64,000 nt of DNA from Serripes groenlandicus (GCA_031761405.1 JASEVX010000011.1:38915700-38979699), one strand, 5' to 3'; shown: positions 44,913 to 57,111, counted from the stretch's first letter. The notes: generated by a model from the letters alone, not told the origin. Numbers and translations: made by a program.

Positions 44913-45085
44913 TTAACCCTGTCCCACATGCAGAATCATTAACTCAATAACAAAGACGACTTTTGAAAACATTGTGGCCAAAAGTGAAATTGCTCATGAT
45001 GAGCAATTTCACCTTTGGCCACAATGTTTTTAACTTTATTCAACAATTAGGCTTTCTTGAATGGAGATTATTTTAGGTTAGTGTC
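44913..45085. mobile_element. Family B MITE, right arm truncated
   Basis: TTAACCCTGTCCCACATGCA. Perfect central hairpin 'aaattgctcatgatgagcaa'. The outer right arm is absent. Confidence 0.75.
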
Positions 45086-45111
45086 ACTATGTTTTCACGA
45101 TGACTGCCGTC

Positions 45112-45300
45112 ACGGTGCTAATGGCTACCCTTCTTGGCGCGCAGAGTTCCGGGGTTAGCATTACGACTGACTGACTGACTGGTGCAGGATGATTGGACCA
45201 GTATAACTGTATAACTGGTAACGTACCCAGGAAACGCCGTGATATAACTGATAAATCGTTGACAGGGGCGTAAACACATCATGCAATCAATCAATCAATA
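45112..45300 (+). mobile_element. S1 SINE, head missing
   Basis: 'ggctacccttcttggcgcgc', 'ttacgactgactgactgact' and the tail 'cgccgtgatataactgataa', with (AATC)n at the end. Confidence 0.8.
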
Positions 45301-45663
45301 ATGAATGCCGTAAGCGGGGATCGAATCCAGGATGATCGGTTTATAATCTTCCACGCTTACCTCTCGATCATGCGGATTCCTTAAACTTTCGTCAATGTAA
45401 TTTATACACCGATTATACCCATTTCAGATTATGTGAAATGCCAACAAATTGTCTTTGGATAATGTCCGAAAAAAAAACCCGTTACATTTATTCAGAGTTA
45501 CGTATTGAATGCATGTATGTACTTCTCTTGTGGCTATACAACTTCTTTATAATTAATTTATTAAAGAAATAGACAACTCACTAAAACGTCAAGACGACTG
45601 TTCAGACTGATCTGGGTTCTCATTTTGAACGTTGATATCCATGATTTACTATTAAGTCATATA

Positions 45664-46025
45664 AGGACGTCCCGCGAGAAAACCAACATTGAGGCCTCTG
45701 CGTAACGTATCGACCCGGATCAGCCTGCGCAGTCCACGCATCCGGGCCGATATATTCCGTCTCAGAGGGATATATGTATAGAGTAATATTTCTTGAAACA
45801 GAAAATCAACAGGAGGCGAAAAATGCCCCAAAATGCAGCTGCGGCGATAGACATCTGCGTAATGTATCGACTAAGGGGGAATGAATAGAGTAGTGATTCC
45901 TGAAACAGAAAATCCACAGGAGGCGAAAAGTGTATACCCGGGTTCGCCTGTGTGACATACTAAAGCTGATCCGGGTCGATACTTTACGCAGAGTCCACAC
46001 TGATGGTTTTCTCGCGGGACGGCTC
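45664..46025. mobile_element. Family A MITE with internal duplication
   Basis: Both tips are present. The middle segment 'gcgtaatgtatcgac...gaaacagaaaatccacagga' occurs twice, which lengthens the element to ~362 bp. Confidence 0.8.
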
Positions 46026-46091
46026 TTATGGTGTTTTAACTACCAACAACCGTTAAATTCAGACAAAAAGGACAAAACTATAACAAACTGT

Positions 46092-46322
46092 TTAACCCTT
46101 TCCCTCATACGACAATTCTGCAGCAGACGACTTTGAACATATTTTGTCAAAAAATAGAAAATCTCTATAATTGAATGGATAACATATGACTAAAAGTGGA
46201 AAACATTGTGTCAAAAGTAGAAATTGCTCGTTTTGAGCAATTTCTTCTTTTGTCACTATGTTTTCAAAAAGACGTCTGCTGCAGAGGCGTCAGAAAGCGT
46301 CTATATGAGGGGAAAGGGTTAA
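46092..46322. mobile_element. Family B MITE, near intact
   Basis: TTAACCCTTTCCCTCATACG to gaggggaaagggTTAA. Closest relative in the window is 60386-60615. Confidence 0.92.
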
Positions 46323-46639
46323 AGAAATTTGACCTTATATCGTTGATAAATCTGTTAATTTTTCTCCTAAATGCTTATCTGACAGACCGTTCAATTATTC
46401 TGCGTTTGGCGTTCCTCGCTGAAGTCTTTCTTTTGAAAGGTTTCCACTTAAATTAATGTGTAAATGATTGATTAGTTTCAGATTTGCATTTCTTCCGACA
46501 AATTCGTACTTTATGGGTTGATAGTGTGTCTGTTTTAGATAGAGAGTTGTATGCACTATACAATGTTTATATGGACTAATGTTATTGTTTCACTTATACG
46601 ATATTTTTCAAGTTGCCTCTTTTAATTGGTTGATTAATT

Positions 46640-46790
46640 GTAGATGATCGCCGGTTTCAAAGGTATTTCAGTTATATCAGGGCAGCAAGTTCACTTTATT
46701 AGTTTGTCCTGACGTTCTCGCACCAGTGACCTTACGCAACATTTCCCCAGGCAACAGGTTGCCCCATTTGAAAAATAAAAATAACTATAT
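46640..46790 (-). mobile_element. S2 SINE fragment, reverse
   Basis: 'gatgatcgccggtttcaaag', 'gttatatcagggcagcaagt' and 'ttccccaggcaacaggttgc'. Confidence 0.55.
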
Positions 46791-46874
46791 GATATCTAAA
46801 GCGCAGCCAGTTGGAGCAACAATGTCCGAGGTGCAATATCTGACATGGAATAAATTTTAACGCACTGTTGAGTT

Positions 46875-47010
46875 ACCATATGATCAACTGATTGGGATTT
46901 AACGTCGTGTTTAACAATTGTTAGTCATATCATATCCCGGCGGTCAGATAACCGACCCATATGTGTCCTGGCTTTCTCACACCAGTACTCCACACAACAG
47001 TATTTCCAAC
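46875..47010 (-). mobile_element. S2 SINE fragment, reverse
   Basis: 'gattgggatttaacgtcgtg', 'cccggcggtcagataaccga' and 'accagtactccacacaacag'. The head half is missing. Confidence 0.7.
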
Positions 47011-47303
47011 CATTTTGGTTAAAGATATTTTAGGATAAATGAGTCTGTCACTGCGTCCAAGTTGGCATATCTAACAATGCATGTTTAAATCAACATCTGT
47101 TCCAACTAATAAGAACCCACACAAGTTGACATCAGCTTCTACCAATCTTATGTAGGTAATATTAGAACAGTGTATGCCGTCTTGATCAGTCTGTGCGAAT
47201 ACATAGGTTGTTGTGGGTCTTCACTGTTCAAAAAAGGCCAATATGACATCAGAGCTCTAGTTAAGGAGCGTATTTCATGTTCTAAAATCCTTATTATACA
47301 TTC

Positions 47304-47377
47304 AAACCCTATGTTGTGGGTACTCAAAAGAATCGTCTCAGTGAGACGATTCTTTTGAGTACCCACAACATAGGTTT
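47304..47377. mobile_element. Family E near-perfect palindrome, ~37-bp arms
   Basis: 'aaaccctatgttgtgggtac' and 'tcaaaagaatcgtctca' are mirrored around a single central G, with one base missing from the right arm. The flanks ('cgtatttcatgttctaaaat', 'tactctagccctctgatga') are shared with the 48626 copy, so the palindrome is the core of a larger element. Confidence 0.9.
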
Positions 47378-47959
47378 AAATGAGTGCTAACATAGATACC
47401 ATGGTAGAAAGACCTATTTACTCTAGCCCTCTGATGACATGTACCTTTTACCATGGACGGACTCGAAATAATCCACGAGGAAGTGTTTATCAAGGCTGTT
47501 GGATCACGTCAAATGATTCTGAAAGAAGATTAATTGGCAAGCAAAAATAGCTTTTCATGGCTACGCAAATTTTTCGGAACACTCGCGCATTTTTGTTGTT
47601 TGTCCTGTATGATTCATAATGTATTCCTCTCAAGTCAGCAATAAAAAAAAGTCCCAATAACGTAATACTTAAGAAAGTGTCAAATCGATTTTGGCAGATT
47701 TGAATATCCTGTTACTCTTACACTACACTTTAAAAGTGTCTCTTACTTCCGGAAAAGTTTCGGAAACATCCAAAGAGGTCTCCAGTTCATGCACGATTTG
47801 GGCTGCCCTTTTTCTGATTGGTTCTATTAACACCAAGCGTTGGGTATACTAGCACTTATTTAATGGAAAATGCTTGAATTTCTTATACAACCACAAATAT
47901 ACACTGCCTGACTTGTTTTCATATCTGAGAACATGGCACATATGACGTAAAGCATATGA

Positions 47960-48184
47960 CCCCCATTCCCACATACAACAAATTTGCAACAGACGACTTT
48001 GAAAATATATGTGTGAAAAATGGAATACCTATATAAATGAAGGAACATTGATAATTATTAAGCACAGTGGAAAGCATTTTGTCATAACGTGAAATTACGC
48101 ATTATGAACAATTTCTATTGTAGCCACAATGTTTTCAAAATTCATTTGCTATAAATGCGTGGAAATGCATGGAAAACGGTTAAA
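47960..48184. mobile_element. Family B MITE, diverged
   Basis: 'cattcccacatacaacaaat', 'gcaacagacgactttgaaaa', and right end 'tggaaaacggttaa'. Confidence 0.7.
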
Positions 48185-48625
48185 AAGTAAATGCTTGACT
48201 TTCTAGTACAATCCCAGCATACAGTGTCAATATTGTTTACGTATCTGAGAATAGGGCACATATGACGTAAAGTAGGGTAATAATTGGAAACACGAGCTTT
48301 TCCCATAGGTTACATTGAGTTTTAGGCAATAAATGAATTTTCCGATCGTGCTGTTTAATATAAATCATTTCGTTCTGTTTGCTCGGTTATCAAATACACG
48401 TACACTTTCAATCATCTGAGGCATTTTATATAATTGTGACGGCTAAAGCAAATATGGCCAATGTCTATTTAATTGGTAACAACATTTTAACCATTTCACC
48501 TATACAAACAAATCTGCAGCAGACATCTTTGAAAACATCTTGGCAAATCTATAAACAAAAGTATAATGGAGCAGAGATCTAGGTGAGGGGCATTTTTCAC
48601 GTTCTAAAATTCTTAATTCACATTT

Positions 48626-48700
48626 AAACCCTATGTTGTGGGTACTCAAAAGAATCGTCTCAGTGAGACGATTCTTTTGAGTAACCACAACATAGGATTT
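48626..48700. mobile_element. Family E palindrome
   Basis: Same sequence as 47304-47377 except for two differences in the right arm ('gtaaccac', 'taggattt'). Confidence 0.9.
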
Positions 48701-49096
48701 TGTTAAGTAATAAGAGAAATATTGTGGGAAAAATACCTGTTCACTCCCTCTTATCTAGTCCTCTGATGCAGTGCATTGTCGGACACCTAAGATTGCTGCC
48801 TCCAATACACTCGAAACATCAAATATTTGGAGCGTAGAAGCGGAGTCAACAAACGTGCTTTTCCGACGATGAAAAGTGTAAACCAATTAAAAGGCATTTA
48901 CGATAGGGTAGATCCAGCTCTGCTAGCGAATCCGCGACATCTGATCTGGCTCTGCACCACTGCATGTTCTATAACGTATAATAAGCGAGCAGTGCGGCAC
49001 TAGAGCAGACTTCGCGGACGCATTGTGGTCGGTTTTCACATAGCACTACTCCAATTAAGCGGAAAATAAATAATATGATGTGATTAATTACTATTT

Positions 49097-49305
49097 CAAC
49101 CTTTCTAAATACAACAAATCTGTTGCGGACGACTTTGAAAACATCTTGGCCAAGATATGGAAGTGTAAATACTGAAAAAAGAGTTTAGAACACTGTGGCA
49201 AAAGGAGGTTTGGTGATCATGAGCATTTCCTTCTGTTGTAACATTGTCTTCAAATGTCATCTGCTGCAAGGGCGTCAAGCAGTGTGTAAGTATGGGCAAT
49301 GGAAA
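49097..49305. mobile_element. Family B MITE, diverged
   Basis: 'caacctttctaaatacaaca', 'gttgcggacgactttgaaaa', and right 'gtcatctgctgcaagggcgt'. Confidence 0.65.
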
Positions 49306-49894
49306 AATAGACAACGTTTTATTACAAAGGAAACAATATTGACATAGTTTAGCTGAAATTGAATATTCAACCAAAATTTGTTTATAAATATTTCATTTCC
49401 GTCTCGACCAATCTTCCCTACGGAGAAAGGCAAATAAAACATTAGTTTGCGGCCAACAATTTCAGCATCCATCACTTTGTTTGATAATAGGTTTAGATTT
49501 GGCACTAAATGATCGACATATAATTCTCGTTTATATAGAAAATAAAGTTGTTGTCAAAATGTGAGGAAAATTGCATTCTATAAAGATGAGATTTCTTCTT
49601 AATGTTTATGGAAAATTTCGATTGACGAAGAACATGCATGTCTTTAATAAAACATCCCCAACATGATTTGATACAGAATCAGCAGTCTCATTAAATGTCC
49701 GTCAAAGTCACACAAAAAATATTTTCAAAACATCTGAGCGGTAAACATTAATTGAAGCCTGCGTACTCATCTCTGTCTGATCCGGATCGTTACTATTTGC
49801 AATCATGAGTCAAACTATACAAAGGTGCCTCATGACCCAATACTTGTATATAAGTATGAAATCTAATTGCAATTGCTGTGCATGTAAAGGAAAC

Positions 49895-50796
49895 TACGGT
49901 GTACCGTTAGGGCCATCGTGCTATCGTGCACACGCGATGCCACGATAGCACGATGTCATCTTATAAGTATTTAAAGCAGTTAATTTATTATACTTACCGC
50001 TTTCTTCCTCGTGGTGGAGTGCCCTTGGGCAAGGCACAGGGACTTGCTCCTTTAAAAATAGATATGACCTACTCTGTGCATAGATATTAACAAGGGTGGA
50101 CACAGTTTTCTGGGTCGCCTCGCTTCACCTCATTTTTTTCAAAGTATTCGACCAAATATATGAATTTGAAGTACGGAATCGATCAATAATACTTTTCTCT
50201 ATCGAACTATACCAAAATAACGTGAATTTGTTCTCCCTACGTATGTTAAGTCCTTTGAAATATTCGCGAATTCGCCAAAAGGACAACAACCTGGACCAAA
50301 AACGAAAGTACCTACTATCGACATTTCGGAATAGTTCGTTTTTTTTGATGCGGTAATTGTCAGTGATATTGCGATTATTTTCACGGGCAGGATCAAATTT
50401 CTTGGAAAAATAGTCGCAATATCACTGACAATTACTGCAACGAACAAAAATGTACCATTCCGAAATGTCGATAGAAGTACTTTCGTTTTTGGTCCAGGTT
50501 GTTGTCCTTTTGGCGAATTCACGAATATTTTATAGGAATTTACAAACGTTAGGAGAAAAAAACACGTTATTTTGATATAGTTCGATAGAGAAAAGCATTA
50601 TTGATTGATTCCCTACTTCAAACTCATATATTTGTTCGAATACTTTGAATAAAATGAGTTGAAGCGAGGCGACCAAGAATACTGTGTCCACCCTTGTTAA
50701 TATCTATGCACAGAGTAGGTCATATCTATTTTTAGAGGAGCAAGTCCCTGGGCATCGCGTGTGCACGATAGCACGATGGGTCTAAGGTACACCGTA
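49895..50796. mobile_element. 902-bp giant palindrome (long foldback element) with GGAAAC duplication
   Basis: The left end TACGGTGTACCGTTAGGGCC mirrors the right end ggtctaaggtacaccgta. The arms run ~390-490 bp to a loop near 50,390 and include 'ggacaacaacctggaccaaa' on the left against 'ttggtccaggttgttgtcc' on the right. The left arm carries a ~98-bp insertion (about 49,939-50,037), part of it SINE-like ('gtgcccttgggcaaggcaca'). GGAAAC flanks both ends (49889-49894 and 50797-50802). A 107-codon minus frame inside is a by-product of the palindrome. Confidence 0.9.
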
Positions 50797-50924
50797 GGAA
50801 ACAGCCAAAGATCGTTTTCTATGCGGCGTGATTCCACCATTGTCTATGTGTCTGCAGAAATAACTCAACCCGTCCTTTCAAAAGGTTACAAGGTGGTTTT
50901 TGAGAACAGTGTATAATCATGTAG

Positions 50925-51085
50925 GTATGTACATCCGCACAGTCTGATTAAATTCTTCACTGTTCAAATAGTACTCTCATAAGCTTGATAGAAGCTTCTG
51001 TTAACGTGAGTACAAATTCCAATAAGACGGGTCAGATGGACAAAATGTTCTGAACCTTCAATGTTCAGGAATGATAACTAGTACT
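50925..51085. repeat. Family G dispersed repeat
   Basis: 'catccgcacagtctgattaa', 'tagaagcttctgttaacgtg' and 'ccaataagacgggtcagatg'. Confidence 0.55.
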
Positions 51086-51319
51086 GGTTCCCTTTGACGG
51101 GCCGGGCCCATAACAAAACTTGAATGACAATCTCATTTGAAAACCAGAGGATAGATAACGCCTACAGAGAGGGGTAAGATATGTCTATAAGATGGTTCCA
51201 TCCTTGCAGTATCTTACAGCGAGGGTTATAATGTATCAGTAAGCTCCGTCCTTACCGTATGGTTCAGGAACTTGAAAGATAACATTTTGGTATGGATTAT
51301 AACTAAGGTTACACTTCAG

Positions 51320-53000
51320 GTTATAAAGCATACTTGTAATGATAATACTGCGTATTTTTAATGACAATACATATAATACTGCGTACTTGTAATGACAATT
51401 CAGGTTACACTGCTTACTTGTATTGACAATTCAGGTTAAACTGCTTACTTGTAATGACAATTCAGGTTATACTGCTTACTTTTATTGACAGAGCAAAATG
51501 CGTAATTGTAATGACACAAAAGCTAATATTTCGAACGTGCTATGGTAAAACAGATATTACTGCGTACTTGTAATGGCAAAACAGACAATATTGCGTACTT
51601 GTTATGGCAAAACAGACACTATTGCGTACTTGTAATGACAATACAGATAATACTGCTTACTTGTAATGGCAAAACAGACAATATTGCGTACTTGTAATGA
51701 CAAAACAGACAATACTGCGTACTTGTAATGACAATACAGATACTACTACTTACTTGTAATGACAATACAGATAACAATGCGTACTTGTAATGACAATACA
51801 GATACTACTGCTTACTTGTAATGACAATACAGATAACAATGCGTACTTGTAATGACAATATAGATAATACTGCGTACTTGTAATGAAAATTAAGATCAAT
51901 CATACTGCGTACTTGAAGTGACAAAACAGATAATACTTATTGCAGTTCAGATCAGTTTGTGTTCTAATACTGACAAATCCGATCATTTAGCGTTCATATA
52001 CTAACAATGCAGATCGCGTTGCGCTCTTTTACCGCCATATCAGATCAATACTTCGTTATAATGCAGAAATTATCGCGTTTCTTATTCCAACACTTCAGAT
52101 CATTCTTATAGTGGAAGACAGTGGTGCAGAGGTAGAGCGTCGGCCTCTCACATCAAAGGTCCCTGGTTCGAGTCCCGTGATGAGCGGGTCCTGACTTTAG
52201 GATTTTTCCACACAATCGGCGCGAGTACTGGTTAAGTATCCAGGAAGCAGACATTGAGCGTGATTAATATAAGCTTAAAGCTTGTTTCGCAATCGATTTA
52301 AAATAAATAAGTTTAAACTAATGCCAACTGCATTCTTATCTGGACAATTGAGAACATACTGCGTTCTTATACTGACACTTCAGATCATACAGCGTTCGTA
52401 TACTGACACTTCAGATCATACAGCGTTCTTATACTGACACTTCAGATTATATTGCGTTCTTATACTCACAATTCAGATCGCACTGCGTCTTAATACCGAC
52501 AATTCTGATCATACAGCGTTCTTATACTCACAATTCAGATCGCACTGCGTCTTAATACCGACAATTCAGATCATATTGCGTTCTTATACTTACAATTCAG
52601 ATCGCACTGCGTCTTAATAACGACAATTCAGATTATACAGAGTTCTTATACTCACAATGCAGATCGCACTGCGTTTTAATACCGACACTTCAGATCATAT
52701 TGCGTTCTTATACTCACAATTCAGATCGCACTGCGTCTTAATACCGACAATTCAGATCATATTGCGTTCTTATACTCACAATTCAGATCGCACTGCGTCT
52801 TAATACCGACAATTCAGATTATATTGCGTTCTTATATTGACAACTCAAACAATGCTGAGTTCTTATTCAGTCAATTCAGATCACTCTGTGTTCTTATTCC
52901 GTCAATTTAGATAAAACAACGTTTATACACTGACAAATAAGATAAAATGCTTTTTATTCTGAAAATTGAAAATTCAGTTCAAAATGCGTTCTTATTATAA
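51320..53000. repeat. 31-bp satellite, ~1.7 kb, in two subfamilies
   Basis: Left block: 'gcgtacttgtaatgacaata' plus 'cagataatact' (31 bp). Right block: a 62-bp dimer alternating 'cagatcatattgcgttctta' and 'cagatcgcactgcgtcttaa'. The shared frame 'actgcgt(a/t)cttnta' and 'tgacaattcaga' shows common origin. A SINE interrupts it at 52111-52290. Confidence 0.93.
52111..52290 (+). mobile_element. S4 SINE inserted in the satellite
   Basis: tRNA-like head with A box 'gtgcagaggtagagcg' and B box 'ggttcgagtcccg'. Body 'ggcgcgagtactggttaag', end 'gcttaaagcttgtttcgcaa'. Confidence 0.85.
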
Positions 53001-53463
53001 TTATTTAGATCACAATTGCACCTTTTTTTCTAATAATCTGTCGCACCAGCAATGTGAACGAAATTTCTTACCATTTCACATATCTCGTACAGAACACGCA
53101 ACAGTAAATAGATATGTTTAGAAGACAGACTAATTACAAATCTACACACGACACAAATAATGTCACAAATAATGTCGTATTTTCGATCAGCGAATATCTA
53201 GATCAGCCCTGTGCCTCCCTACAGTCTTATTAAAATATTCGAGTATCAACCTTCCATAATACATAGACATTGGCATAGACATATCCATCTATATTTCCAG
53301 TATTAAGTCCATAGGCCGATTTAAAAAAATACCAGCAAATATAACAAGTAATCAGAGAGTGAATACCAAATAACCACAGAAGCTAATCATGATAAAATAC
53401 AGAATCATGATACATTTTACATGGTTTTGGGAACATTTGACGATCTAATAACAGTTAACATTT

Positions 53464-53724
53464 GAGCCGTCCCACGAGAAAACCAACATTATGGCATCTG
53501 CGTAATGTATCGACCCAGATCAGCCTGCGCAATCCGCTCAGGCTAATCCAGGTTGACACATTCCGTTTTAGGGGTATAGAGGTATAGAGTAATGATTCCT
53601 GAAACAGAAAATCCTCATGGGGCGAAAAGTGTCTGTTCGGGTAAGCACGCGCGTACAGCGCAGGTTGATCTGGATAGATACTTAACGCAGAGTTCACAAT
53701 GTCGGTTTCCTCGCGGGACGACTC
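53464..53724. mobile_element. Family A MITE with ATTT duplication
   Basis: 261 bp, GAGCCGTCCCACGAGAAAAC to its complement. ATTT at 53460-53463 and 53725-53728. Confidence 0.9.
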
Positions 53725-53871
53725 ATTTGAAGATATTATGTCCATTGTACCATTGAAGCATCTAGTTAACAATTATTACCACAAAATGGCAGTACAAGAA
53801 GTAAGTGGTCGTAAGTGGGTTTGGTTCTAAAACCTAAGAATTGGTGGTTCCTCATTAAACAAAATTAAAAG

Positions 53872-54031
53872 TACAGTCAAACTTGTCTTAGCGGTCAGCT
53901 ATGTTAAACAGCCATTCTACATTAAGCGGCCACTAGAGGATTAACTTTCAATGCTGTCTTCTTGGTTTTAGTTACTACCGTGTTCAACAGCCACATTTCT
54001 CTGGTGGCTAATTAAAACAATTTTGACTGTA
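53872..54031. mobile_element. Family H Tc1/mariner-like MITE
   Basis: 'tacagtcaaacttgtcttag' against 'aacaattttgactgta'. Bounded by TA. Confidence 0.75.
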
Positions 54032-54039
54032 ATTCTAAG

Positions 54040-54540
54040 TGTGAAGACAAAAATATTTTCCAGTTTAATGTGATACAATTTCTAAAAGGCAACACCGTTT
54101 GGATAAGCCTTATCTGAAGTGGAAAGAATTAAAATATTAAACATTAGAATGACGTTTATACCGAGAAGTGAATGCATGCCATTCTTTCGCACGACGTGGT
54201 CCGTTCGAGGAATGAGACATTTTCCCGACAATGGAGATAACAAGCGGTTTTCCGGGGTCTGCGCACTTTGATTGTATCTATTACATGCAATACTATCTAC
54301 GGGAAGCCCTTAAAGTCTTCCTCTCGCTCGATCTCAATTACATTAGTTACAGTCTGCGTCTGCAGTCGTCTTTTATATCAACCCAGATGCCTGAATACGG
54401 AGGAGTAAAGCGATATTCGTCCCATCACTATCCATGTTAAAACTCCAGTAAACCAAAAAGACTCGTCTCACTTTTTTTACATATATTTACTTTTAGTTTA
54501 AAATTATTTATTTTACATCGATTGCGGAACTAGCTTTTAT
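54040..54540. other. Intergenic, no supported gene
   Basis: A 69-codon plus frame (54231-54440) has a good start context but no domain, leader or splice evidence. Confidence 0.4.
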
Positions 54541-54544
54541 CTTA

Positions 54545-54660
54545 TATTAATCACGCTCGCGGTCAGCTTCTTGGAGATATAACCAGTGCTCGCGCCATTT
54601 GTGTGGAAACATCCCAAAGGCAGAACCTGCTCATTACTGGATTTGAACACGGGACCTATA
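54545..54660 (-). mobile_element. S4 SINE, reverse
   Basis: 'aaccagtgctcgcgccattt' and the B-box complement 'ggatttgaacacgggacc'. Confidence 0.7.
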
Positions 54661-54886
54661 TTTAGGATTTAAAGATATGAAATATGCTCCTAGATTTCAG
54701 TTATGTGATTTGAGTCTTTCATACGATTAGCTAAACAAGTTGTTTTTTACATACAGATTTAATATTCATAATATAAATAAATAACACAATGTTTGCAACG
54801 GCGATATATATAGTCATTTGCGTGACATAAGTGCATGGCTATCAACGCAATAACACATTTTCATAGCATGAGTTCGATAACGTCAG

Positions 54887-55140
54887 TTAACGCTTTCCCA
54901 ACAAATCTCTAGCAGACAGTTTTGAAAATCGTCTACCTTCCCTTATAATAACACAAGGTTTGAAACGGCGATGTATAGTCATGTGCGTGACATTAGCGCA
55001 TGGCTACCCTCTTCCGCCATATTGCCAAACTGAAAAAATGTGTCAAGACGACCAATTTCGACTCGTGAAACAATGTTTTCATAAGTTGAATGCAGCAATG
55101 GCGTGAAAAGACATCTGTATGAGGACACCGTTGAAAAAAT
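54887..55140. mobile_element. Family B MITE, diverged, with insertion
   Basis: 'gttaacgctttcccaacaaa' and 'agcagacagttttgaaaatc' on the left. A direct duplication of 'gcgatgtatagtcatgtgcg' (compare 54800) lies inside. Right 'atctgtatgaggacaccgtt'. Confidence 0.55.
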
Positions 55141-55484
55141 TGGCACTTACATATCAACGCGATATGATACCTATAACACAAGGCTATATTTAGATAATAA
55201 AAGTTGTTAAGTAGGAATATAAAACTGTCTGGGATGGGTTTTAGTGGTGCAAAACGATGTTTCGATCGTTTCTATAGACGTTAATAAAACGTTTTTTATT
55301 GTGAGGTTGACTACAAAAGTGTCCATTTGAGTTGATCTCTGTGAAAGGCAGTTTTAATAGTATTTATATATTCGGAGAATTATTCACCTCAGTGTTTCTT
55401 ACAGTCATCCGCTGCATAAAGCATCGTGATCACCATAATCCGTGTATGTTGTGCGCTTGACTTTGCACACTGATATGGTTGGCA

Positions 55485-55945
55485 AATAATATGGTGCGCA
55501 AATGATATAGATGAAAAATTATATGGTCCGCATATGATATGGATCGCAAATGATATGGATCGCAAATGATATGGATCGCAAACGATATGGTCCGCATATG
55601 ATGTGGTCCGCATATGATATGGATCGCAAATGATATGGATCGCAAATGATATGGATCGCATATGATATGGATCGCAAATGATATGGTCCGCATATGATGT
55701 GGTCCGCATATGATATGGATCGCAAACGATATGGTCCGCATATGATGTGGTCCGCATATGATATGGATCGCAAATGATATGGTCCGCAAATGATATGGTC
55801 CGCATATGATATGGATCGCAAATGATATGGTCCGCAAGTGATATGGATCGCAAATGATATGGTCCGCAAGTGATATGGATCGCAAATGATATTCGTAAAT
55901 GATATGGATCGCAAATGATATGGTCCGCAAATGATATGGTCTGCC
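55485..55945. repeat. 16-bp minisatellite, ~29 copies
   Basis: Unit 'gatatggatcgcaaat', with two alternating variable positions (ggatcg or ggtccg; gcaaat or gcatat). Since 16 is not a multiple of 3, all three minus frames run open with a 16-residue period (D-H-I-I-C-G-P-Y...). These are shadows. Confidence 0.95.
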
Positions 55946-55954
55946 TTTAGCAAT

Positions 55955-56040
55955 TTTAGGTCTAAATGCACCTGCGTACAGTGAAGATCCAAGAGAGCCT
56001 GTGCATCTGCACACTCTCATCTTCACTATCCGCATGAACA
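55955..56040. repeat. Palindromic dispersed repeat
   Basis: 'gcgtacagtgaagatccaag', 'gcctgtgcatctgcacac' and 'tcatcttcactatccgcat'. Related copies lie near 17635 and 56385-56450. Confidence 0.5.
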
Positions 56041-56471
56041 TTATCAATACCTAAATACAATACTATCTGACAAAAGACTGGACGTGTAGCTTCAGCAGAT
56101 AAATGCCAATACTTGTTAACATGATGTTACAGCGGAATGTCTGTCTTTAAGATCCAAAACTAATTAGACGTGGATATATTATACATCCAATTAGTCTTGA
56201 TTGAAACATTGAAACTAGTAGGCCGTTAATACATATAAGTTCCGTGTGGCGATTTGGCATTGTATTGCATCATCGGTCTGTACTCATTTGACGTTATATT
56301 GATGTACAACTAATAGGTTCAGTTTTTTTAAATTTCACTTTCGGAAGATGCATTGCAGTCTTTATATATCAGATAGACGGGCGATACAGGTAAGCGGAGA
56401 CTGTGTGCATATGCACAAGCTTACTAACCTGAGTCTTCATTGTACGCATTAAGACCAATAATCGCTTATAT

Positions 56472-56712
56472 GAGCCGTTCCGTGAGAAAAACAACATTAT
56501 AGACTCTGCGTAATATTTCGACCCAGATCAGCCTGCGCAGTCAGCACATGGTAATCCGGGCCGATGAATTCCGTCTCAGGGTAATTAGAGGTATAGAGTA
56601 ATGATTCCTAAAACAGAAATCCACAGAAAGCGAATAGTGTCTGCCCTGGTTAGCCTTGCCGGACTGCTAAGGCTGATCAGGGGTCGATACTTTACTCAGA
56701 GTCCACACTAAT
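56472..56712. mobile_element. Family A MITE, right tip lost
   Basis: The left tip GAGCCGTTCCGTGAGAAAAA is present. The sequence follows the family until 'ctcagagtccacactaatac', where the terminal complement is missing. Confidence 0.8.
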
Positions 56713-57111
56713 ACTGTCTACAGACAAGATAAAAAGTATTATCACGATGGCGAATTGTATCGGTGGCCATTTAAGACACGTTTGAACTAGAATCTATTAG
56801 AATTCTTTCTTTGTTTCAATGTAAATCAACCAGTTTCAGCCCTCAATTGTAACACTTTCTAATCGTTTCTCAGGTAGAACATCATAAACCAATGGAAAGA
56901 GTTTCATCTAAGCTTTAAAACAATCAAAAGAAAATGGGGGGTGGGGGTCATGCAAAATGCAAGAAAGAATTGGTTACCATCATTTTGGACCAAATCGGGC
57001 CCGGACAAAACCGGTGTTTAGCATTCTCTACTTTCACTTTCAAACAAGGTCAAAATACTTAACAAATATCAAATCAATCATTACCAGTGCATTCTATACA
57101 CATTTTTCTAG

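Noticed and set aside
50199..50522. 107-codon minus frame
   Set aside because: It spans the loop of the giant palindrome and its ends mirror each other. No domain.
53455..53772. 105-codon minus frame containing I-P-L-K-R-N-V-S-T-W-I-S-L
   Set aside because: The same peptide appears wherever a family A MITE lies. It is repeat sequence, not a protein family.
54231..54440. 69-codon plus frame with good start context
   Set aside because: No leader, domain or splice support, and the length is within chance for this DNA.
55485..55945. CRISPR-like array
   Set aside because: Units are contiguous with no unique spacers, and the genome is eukaryotic.
55389..56047. Three minus frames of 154-205 codons
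   Set aside because: All cover the same 16-bp minisatellite, and no frame is favoured.
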